Positions 58,454 through 59,890 of a stretch of 59,890 bases of DNA are shown here, piece by piece (position 1 is the stretch's first letter; every line of letters begins with the position of its first letter). The DNA comes from Kocuria dechangensis (GTDB lineage Bacteria; Actinomycetota; Actinomycetes; Actinomycetales; Micrococcaceae), in contig NZ_BMEQ01000023.1 in the NCBI RefSeq assembly GCF_014636775.1, positions 1 to 59,890 on the forward strand. Direction: 5' to 3'. The notes beneath the pieces were generated by a model. The model was not told the origin of the DNA, did no database searches, and was given only the letters and a program-made list of their open reading frames with translations. The translations under genes and the position numbers were made by a program.

Positions 58454-58819
58454 TCAGGGAGCCAACGGGTCCAGGGCCTCGATGCAGGTCATCCCCAAGC
58501 AGAGCACGGCGGCCTTCAGGGCGGCGACCTGCCGGGCTATCGCCGTCGGGTCGGCCGCGTCCCGGCTGACGATCCGGTACCCGATGGGGCGCTCCGGTGA
58601 CACGGTCCCGGGCACGTGGGCGCGCACCGGACGGGGCTCGATGCCCACGACCGTGTGCTCGGGCGCCAGGTACAGGGCGATCTGGTCGAGGTGGTGCAGG
58701 GCGTCCTCGAACGCCTCGAAGACCAGGGTGGAGCAGACGGTGGCCAGGTGGCCGTCCGGACCCGTGCCCGGCAGTGGCCGGACGAAGAAGCCTGGGTCCA
58801 GCAGCAGCGGGGTGCTCAT
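58454..58819 (-). CDS. Hypothetical protein (121 residues)
   Basis: Small cytoplasmic alpha/beta protein starting at ATG 58819 (LLLDPGFFVRPLPGTGPDG). Middle helices VFEAFEDALHHLDQIALYLA and the C-terminal AIARQVAALKAAVLCLGMTCIEALD contain two cysteines. I recognise no family. Codon use fits the genome. Confidence 0.55.
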   Translation of the reverse strand: MSTPLLLDPGFFVRPLPGTGPDGHLATVCSTLVFEAFEDALHHLDQIALYLAPEHTVVGIEPRPVRAHVPGTVSPERPIGYRIVSRDAADPTAIARQVAALKAAVLCLGMTCIEALDPLAP

Positions 58820-58897
58820 GCCCGGGAGTCTATGCCGCCCGCGCGCGGTCGCTGACATCGGTGACACCGGATTTCAGTTCGTGGATGTGGGGTGTGG

Positions 58898-58951
58898 TCA
58901 GGCGTCCTCGGCGCGGCGCAGCAGGGACGGCAGATCGGTGGGGAGAGGCAT
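58898..58951 (-). CDS. Candidate 17-residue peptide
   Basis: MPLPTDLPSLLRRAEDA reads from ATG 58951 with AGGAG five to six bases upstream. Only the ribosome site and composition support it, so it may be chance. Confidence 0.22.
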   Translation of the reverse strand: MPLPTDLPSLLRRAEDA

Positions 58952-59019
58952 GGGGGCTCCTGGGCTCATCGGTCTCAGCCCCTGAGTGCGGAGCGCCGCC
59001 GGCGAGCAGTCGGTGGGAA

Positions 59020-59598
59020 CTACTCGGCCTCGGGCCCCTTGCCAGCGGTGGTGTTCGGGCCGGTCTCCGGTTCCGCCATCTCCGCGGGGAGGACCGCCAG
59101 ATGATCCTGCTCGATGAGATCGTCGCCGTGCTTGCCGCAGGGGTAGACGACGGACACACCGGCCTCTGCCTCGCGCAGCTCGTAGCGGTACTCCGTGCCG
59201 CCGTTCTCCAGGCGCGTGAGCTTGTACCCGGTGCGGCCCCGGTTCTTGTCCTGCTGGGGGCGGTGGTGGAGCACCGCATCCAGCTTCACGTAGAGCAGCT
59301 CGTCGTGCGGGTCCGCAGAGGCGGTGACATCAGCTTCCTCCAGGTAGCCGGAGTACCCCTCGGGCATGTGCCTGACCCGGTAGGTGCGCTGCACCGGCTG
59401 GGACTGGCCCGGGGTGGCGGGGTCCACCGGGGCGCCCATCTGGCGACGCCGGGTGTGCAGGACGAACGGCTCCAGGTCCCCGTCCTCGGCAGCCCCGGGG
59501 CGCCAGTCCGTGCGGCTGTACCAGTACAGCCCTTGACGGTAGGCGTCGCGTGCTTCCGAGCCGCCCACCGAGCCGTCGGGCTGGTTCTGCTCGGTCAT
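59020..59598 (-). CDS. Hypothetical protein (192 residues)
   Basis: Soluble, strongly hydrophilic and acidic/polar. Central strands YRVRHMPEGYSGYLEEADV and GYKLTRLENGGTEYRYELRE suggest a small beta-rich domain. One cysteine and a terminal proline/glutamate-rich tail are present. No family is recognised. It lies 12 bases after the small gene at 59611-59796 on the same strand, probably an operon. Confidence 0.55.
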   Translation of the reverse strand: MTEQNQPDGSVGGSEARDAYRQGLYWYSRTDWRPGAAEDGDLEPFVLHTRRRQMGAPVDPATPGQSQPVQRTYRVRHMPEGYSGYLEEADVTASADPHDELLYVKLDAVLHHRPQQDKNRGRTGYKLTRLENGGTEYRYELREAEAGVSVVYPCGKHGDDLIEQDHLAVLPAEMAEPETGPNTTAGKGPEAE

Positions 59599-59610
59599 GA
59601 GGATCGCCTC

Positions 59611-59796
59611 TCAGGCACCGGAGGGAGGTTGTGGCTCGGTGGAGATCTCGGTGTTCTCCCCGGCCGGCTGTTCGGACAGCGGGCCCGCGGGACCGTCGGC
59701 GGGGCGGGCGTTGAGCTCCTCGGTGCTGTCGGCCAGCCAGTTCTTCTCACGGATGCGACGGTCGTCCTCGCGCTCTTCGGGCTGATGGGTCATCAT
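59611..59796 (-). CDS. Hypothetical small acidic protein
   Basis: 61 residues, very acidic and proline-rich (EEREDDRRIREKNWLADSTEEL), probably unstructured. A GGAGAGGGAG site lies upstream of the ATG at 59796. Function unknown; likely co-transcribed with the 192-residue gene. Confidence 0.5.
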   Translation of the reverse strand: MMTHQPEEREDDRRIREKNWLADSTEELNARPADGPAGPLSEQPAGENTEISTEPQPPSGA

Positions 59797-59890
59797 CTGT
59801 GCTCCCTCTCCGGCGGCGGTGGTGCCCCGATCCTAATGGGACTGCACCGTCTGTTCCGTTGTAGAGCAGACTGGATGCCCGAGTCGGCGG

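Overview
The window is very GC-rich, with short intergenic gaps, frequent GTG starts, ATGA/GTGA stop-start overlaps and GC-rich hairpins without U-tracts as terminators. Together with the S-layer-like repeats of the 'DGTFRP…RDAMAAFLYR' type, the glucosylglycerate genes (gpgS/gpgP) and DUF3099 and SURF1 neighbours, this points to an actinomycete, most likely Micrococcales/Micrococcaceae and Kocuria-like. The genus is inference. No rRNA, tRNA, CRISPR array, transposase or replication origin was recognised.

Layout. 1-8 kb: a secreted calcium-binding RTX-type protein, a ZIP metal transporter, a NYN/LOTUS RNase-like protein, a membrane-anchored coiled coil, and a 1290-residue polymorphic toxin-like protein. 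The last has an eCIS-cargo style N-terminus and a C-terminal deaminase (DSE plus CPSC motifs). 8-12.6 kb: a zinc metallopeptidase, a complete biotin ECF transporter (bioY-bioM-bioN) and an AI-2E family exporter. 12.6-17.7 kb: a tightly coupled four-gene operon (MDR dehydrogenase, Gfo/Idh/MocA oxidoreductase, GT4 glycosyltransferase, GpgS) with a divergent phosphatase, probably GpgP. 17.8-23.2 kb: an ABC-F protein, SURF1, two small conserved genes, and fabG with a second SDR. 23.3-28.9 kb: small metabolic enzymes (alpha/beta hydrolase, SRPBCC, two VOC/PhnB proteins, DHFR-like, amidohydrolase) and a methyltransferase remnant.

29-42 kb is rich in exported and stress proteins: a TIR-like protein (ThsB-type fold), a subtilase with three S-layer-like repeats, a histidine-rich secreted protein, CspA, an MFS transporter, a thioesterase, KatG preceded by a decayed furA, and a VCBS/FG-GAP tandem repeat protein. 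42-51 kb: a universal stress protein, Hsp20, PhoD (two compensating frameshifts), the choline transporter BetT, OsmC, an MmyB-type regulator with no clear start, and a divergent SDR broken by a deletion and a frameshift. 51-60 kb: VOC proteins, a quinate/shikimate module (dehydrogenase, IclR regulator, MHS transporter), a second S-layer-like protein and several unknown small genes.

Working together, BetT, GpgS/GpgP, KatG, OsmC, USP, Hsp20 and CspA fit an organism coping with osmotic, oxidative and temperature stress. The quinate/shikimate module is self-contained (uptake, first oxidation, regulator). The most unusual items are the eCIS-style deaminase toxin with no eCIS structural genes nearby, the furA fossil in front of katG, the TIR-like protein lacking its conserved acid, and the histidine-rich secreted protein. 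Several reading frames (phoD, SDR at 50.3 kb, regulator at 49.4 kb) are disrupted by single-base changes. Some of these may be sequencing errors and should be checked against reads.
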